From Thiobacillus denitrificans (GTDB lineage Bacteria > Pseudomonadota > Gammaproteobacteria > Burkholderiales > Thiobacillaceae), in the NCBI GenBank assembly GCA_002424845.1, contig DILD01000080.1, positions 33,836 through 43,424 on the forward strand: 9,589 nucleotides of DNA, written 5' to 3'. A model generated the notes under the pieces. That model saw only the letters and a list, made by a program, of their open reading frames with translations, made no database searches and had not been told where the DNA came from. The stretch's first letter is position 1, and every line of letters starts with the position of its first letter. Shown here one piece after another: positions 7,327-9,589 of this stretch. The translations under genes and the position numbers were made by a program.

Positions 7327-7351
7327 CAGCGTCGCACGCCGCCCGACGCTG
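7327..7351 (+). other. Second hairpin in the arsR-adaptor gap
   Basis: CAGCGTCG (7327-7334) pairs with CGACGCTG (7344-7351) over 8 bp with a 9-base loop. It has no U-tract and no clear role. It lies upstream of the adaptor promoter, so it could be part of the arsR transcript end or a protein-binding site. Confidence 0.25.
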
Positions 7352-7381
7352 AAACCGGCGCCGCAAGACATTTCCAAGCGA

Positions 7382-7410
7382 TTGAATTAAATAATAAATT
7401 AGGATATCCT
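7382..7410 (+). promoter_or_regulatory. Sigma-70 promoter for the RND efflux operon
   Basis: TTGAAT (7382-7387, -35, 4 of 6), a 17-bp spacer and TATCCT (7405-7410, -10, 4 of 6) lie in a strongly AT-rich patch (28 of 33 bases A/T over 7381-7413). Transcription would start near 7417, leaving about 20 bp of leader with the ribosome site TGGAGGTG (7425-7432) before the ATG at 7438. Confidence 0.6.
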
Positions 7411-7413
7411 AAT
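7398..7413. promoter_or_regulatory. 16-bp perfect palindrome, probable operator
   Basis: ATTAGGATATCCTAAT is a perfect inverted repeat with no spacer. It covers the end of the spacer and the whole -10 element of the adaptor promoter, the usual place for an ArsR-family repressor to block RNA polymerase. The regulator gene lies directly upstream. No second copy of the full palindrome was found in the window. Binding by the arsR product is inferred. Confidence 0.65.
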
Positions 7414-7437
7414 GTTCGCTTTTCTGGAGGTGCATCC

Positions 7438-8478
7438 ATGCTGAACCCCGCCCGTTTTCTGGCCTGCATCATCCTCACCGCCCCCACTGCCTGGGCAGCG
7501 CTGCCCTTTGACACCACAACCGTGAAATACCGGATGGCCGACACCGGCTACTCCACCGAAGCCACCGTCGAAGCCGTCAAACAATCCACCCTCGCCGCGC
7601 AGGTGGCGGGGCGCGTCGCGGCAGTCAACTTCGATGCCGGCGATTACGTCAAGGCAGGCTCGGTGATCGTGCGCCTGTCCGCGCAGGAGCTATCGTCCGC
7701 CGTGGCCGGCAGCCAGGCGCAGGTCGCACAGGCCGACGCCACGCTGGCCAACGCCCGCGCCAACTACCAGCGCCAGCAACAGCTGTTTCAGCAGAAATTC
7801 ATCAGCCAGGCGGCGCTGGACCGGGCCACTTCGGAATTCCAGGCCGCCGAGGCGGCCGCGCGAGCCGCGCGAGCCGGCGTCGGCCAGACCACGGCCGTAA
7901 GCGGCTATACGGTCATCACCGCCCCCTATTCCGGGGTGATCGCCGCCCGCCATGTCGAAGTGGGCGAGACCGTCTCGCCGGGTACGCCGCTGATGACCGG
8001 CTTTGATCCCAAGGACATGCGGGTGATCGCCAACGTCCCCCAGTACAAGTTGGCCGAAATCAAGGCCTCGCCCCATGTGGCGGTGGAAATACCCTCGCTC
8101 AGCAAATGGATCGATGCCGCCGGGGTCACCGTGTTGCCGGCGGCGGACGCAGCCACCCACACCGTGAAGGTGAGAATCGACCTGCCCGCCAATCTGGAAG
8201 GCGTCATTCCGGGCATGTTCGCCCGCGCGCACTTCTCGGTGGGCAGCGCGCGCACGCTTGCCATCCCTTCGGGCGCCGTGGTGCGCCGCTCCGAAATCAC
8301 CGCGGTGTATGTGGTGAACCAGGACAAAGTGAGCTTGCGCCAGATCCGCCTGGGCACGCCCAATGGGCGCGGCGAGGTGGAAGTGCTGGCAGGCCTGAAT
8401 CCGGGCGACGTCATCGCGCTCGACCCGGTCAAGGCGGTAATCTACGCCAAGAGCAGCGCCAACCAGCCCGCCAGATAA
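7438..8478 (+). CDS. RND efflux periplasmic adaptor (membrane fusion protein)
   Basis: Links the inner-membrane RND pump to an outer-membrane channel. 346 residues. A signal peptide cleaves after AWA at about 20 (ILTAPTAWA-ALPF), and there is no lipobox, so it is probably a soluble periplasmic protein. The first lipoyl half is at about 52-80 (LAAQVAGRVAAVNFDAGDYVKAGSVIVRL). A Gln/Ala-rich alpha-hairpin spans about 82-148 and includes QQLFQQKFISQAALDRA. The second lipoyl half is at about 157-190 (YTVITAPYSGVIAARHVEVGETVSPGTPL). A beta-barrel and membrane-proximal domain follow (VIPGMFARAHFSVG, LAIPSGAVVRRSEITAVYVV). The ATG at 7438 has the ribosome site GGAGG with 7-bp spacing and starts the signal peptide. 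A longer reading from 7324 would run through the promoter and operator and is rejected. It heads an operon with the pump gene 12 bp downstream. The substrate is unknown. Confidence 0.93.
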   Translation: MLNPARFLACIILTAPTAWAALPFDTTTVKYRMADTGYSTEATVEAVKQSTLAAQVAGRVAAVNFDAGDYVKAGSVIVRLSAQELSSAVAGSQAQVAQADATLANARANYQRQQQLFQQKFISQAALDRATSEFQAAEAAARAARAGVGQTTAVSGYTVITAPYSGVIAARHVEVGETVSPGTPLMTGFDPKDMRVIANVPQYKLAEIKASPHVAVEIPSLSKWIDAAGVTVLPAADAATHTVKVRIDLPANLEGVIPGMFARAHFSVGSARTLAIPSGAVVRRSEITAVYVVNQDKVSLRQIRLGTPNGRGEVEVLAGLNPGDVIALDPVKAVIYAKSSANQPAR

Positions 8479-8490
8479 CCGGAGCGACGC

Positions 8491-9589
8491 ATGGGATTCT
8501 CCGGACGCATCGCCCGTTTCTTCCTCACTTCCCAGCTCACGCCGCTGATCGCCCTGATCGCGGCGCTTCTGGGGCTGTTCGCCATTCTGGTCACGCCGCG
8601 GGAGGAAGAACCGCAGATCAACGTGACCATGGCCAACGTGTTCATCCCCTTTCCCGGCGCTTCGGCAAAGGACGTGGAATCGCTGGTGGCCACGCCGGCC
8701 GAACAGGTGCTGTCCCAGATCGCCGGCATCGAGCATATCTATTCCGTCTCCAAACCCGGCATGGCCGTGCTCACGGTGCAATATCTGGTGGGACAGGATC
8801 GCACCCAGGCGCTGGTGCGGCTGTACGACACCATCCAGGCCAACCGGGACTGGGTGTCGCCCGAACTCGGCGTCGGCGAGCCCATCATCAAGCCGCTCGG
8901 CATCGACGATGTGCCGATCGTCACGGTCACCCTGTGGACGCGCGACGAATCACGCGGCGCCTACGAACTGGAACAGGTGGCGCATGCCGCGGAAATCGAA
9001 CTGAAGCGCATCGCCGGCACCCGTGAAGTCACCACCATCGGCGGTCCCGGCCGCGCGGTACGGGTGTTGATGGACCCCGACCGCATGGCGGCATTCGGCA
9101 TCTCGGCGCAAAACATCCGTGACGCCCTTCAGGTATCCAACGCCGCCCAGCCGTCCGGCACGCTGGTGTCGAACAACCAGGAAATCCTGGTCCAGACCGG
9201 CACCTTCCTCACCGGCGCCCACGACGTCAAACAACTGGTGGTCGGTGTAACGCAGGGGCGGCCGGTCTACATGAGCGACATCGCCAGCGTCGTGTCCGGT
9301 CCCGACCAGCCGGCGCGCTATGTCTGGCACGGCCCCGGCGCAGGCGGCGTCCACCAGGCCGATCACGGCCAGACTTTTCCGGCGGTCACCCTGGCCGTTT
9401 CCAAGAAGCCGGGCGAAAACGCGGTCGAAGTCGCGGAGAAAGTCATCGAACGCGTGAATTCGCTGCATGACAGCATCCTTCCGGAGGGCATCGAGGTCAG
9501 CGTCACCCGCGACTACGGCGCCACCGCCGACGACAAGGCGAAAAAACTGATCCAGAAACTGATCTTCGCCACCGCCTCGGTGGTGCTGC
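8491..9589 (+). CDS. RND efflux pump, inner-membrane subunit (N-terminal part, cut by window end)
   Basis: A proton-driven resistance-nodulation-division transporter, of the AcrB-like hydrophobe/amphiphile type rather than the CusA metal type as far as this portion shows. 366 codons are visible out of about 1000-1050 expected, and the frame is still open at the end. TM1 lies at about 15-34 (QLTPLIALIAALLGLFAILV), followed by TPREEEPQI, typical of the family. The periplasmic porter domain follows (IPFPGASAKDVESLVATPAEQVLSQIAGIEHIYSVS, GPGRAVRVLMDPDRMAAFGIS). The last residues (KLIFATASVVL) begin TM2. The proton-relay acids of TM4 are outside the window, so substrate class cannot be judged. The ATG has GGAG with 6-bp spacing. 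A short His-containing loop (YVWHGPGAGGVHQADHGQ) sits at about residues 278-295. Confidence 0.95.
   Translation, partial: MGFSGRIARFFLTSQLTPLIALIAALLGLFAILVTPREEEPQINVTMANVFIPFPGASAKDVESLVATPAEQVLSQIAGIEHIYSVSKPGMAVLTVQYLVGQDRTQALVRLYDTIQANRDWVSPELGVGEPIIKPLGIDDVPIVTVTLWTRDESRGAYELEQVAHAAEIELKRIAGTREVTTIGGPGRAVRVLMDPDRMAAFGISAQNIRDALQVSNAAQPSGTLVSNNQEILVQTGTFLTGAHDVKQLVVGVTQGRPVYMSDIASVVSGPDQPARYVWHGPGAGGVHQADHGQTFPAVTLAVSKKPGENAVEVAEKVIERVNSLHDSILPEGIEVSVTRDYGATADDKAKKLIQKLIFATASVVL

Noticed and set aside
7324..7437. An upstream in-frame ATG that would lengthen the RND adaptor by 38 residues
   Set aside because: The extension would be translated through the promoter and the palindrome, has no signal-peptide sense and lacks a ribosome site. 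The ATG at 7438 has GGAGG at 7-bp spacing and begins a clean signal peptide.
7438..7470. Cys10 of the RND adaptor as a lipoprotein attachment site
   Set aside because: The preceding residues are RFLA rather than a lipobox with Leu at -3. The cysteine is too near the N-terminus and is followed by the hydrophobic core and an AWA signal-peptidase I site.

Overview
The window looks like chromosomal DNA of a betaproteobacterium. I infer a Nitrosomonadales-like or Thiobacillus-like sulfur or iron oxidiser, but the sequence alone cannot place it more finely. The reasons are a GC-rich genome, an RpoD C-terminus close to the E. coli one, a clear SlmA, and the block gpmI-envC-ctpA-(small gene)-moeB, which I recall as a common betaproteobacterial arrangement. 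All genes look intact except the two cut by the window edges. No insertion sequence, phage gene or CRISPR array is visible.

Left part (1-1346), plus strand: the 3' end of rpoD, a GC-rich hairpin, a tRNA gene with a CAU anticodon, and slmA (nucleoid occlusion, TetR fold). slmA converges on moeB and the two coding ends overlap by 13 bp. An 11-bp perfect hairpin lies just past the slmA stop, inside the moeB coding sequence.

Middle part (1303-6767), minus strand: transcription runs gpmI -> envC -> ctpA and then, after a hairpin and a probable new promoter, a 131-codon gene of unknown function -> moeB. gpmI is a cofactor-independent phosphoglycerate mutase. envC encodes a coiled-coil protein with a LytM domain that has lost its zinc ligands, so it is a probable amidase activator. 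ctpA is an S41 PDZ protease. envC and ctpA are separated by 1 bp. moeB is an E1-like adenylating enzyme for sulfur-carrier proteins.

Right part (6768-9589), plus strand, divergent from gpmI: an AT-rich intergenic stretch, an ArsR-family regulator, and an RND efflux pair (periplasmic adaptor and inner-membrane pump, the latter cut by the window end). The regulator lacks the usual ArsR metal motifs. It has two cysteines, Cys40 and Cys106, in the positions and with the 66-residue spacing of the persulfide sensors SqrR and BigR. A perfect 16-bp palindrome, ATTAGGATATCCTAAT, overlaps the -10 element of a well-formed promoter just ahead of the adaptor gene. Together these suggest a thiol-switch or reactive-sulfur-controlled RND efflux module. 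This is the most interesting content of the window and is an inference to be tested.

A second pattern is that several transcription-unit ends (rpoD, slmA, ctpA, arsR) have a perfect GC-rich hairpin 4-13 bp after the stop codon, but none has a proper U-tract.
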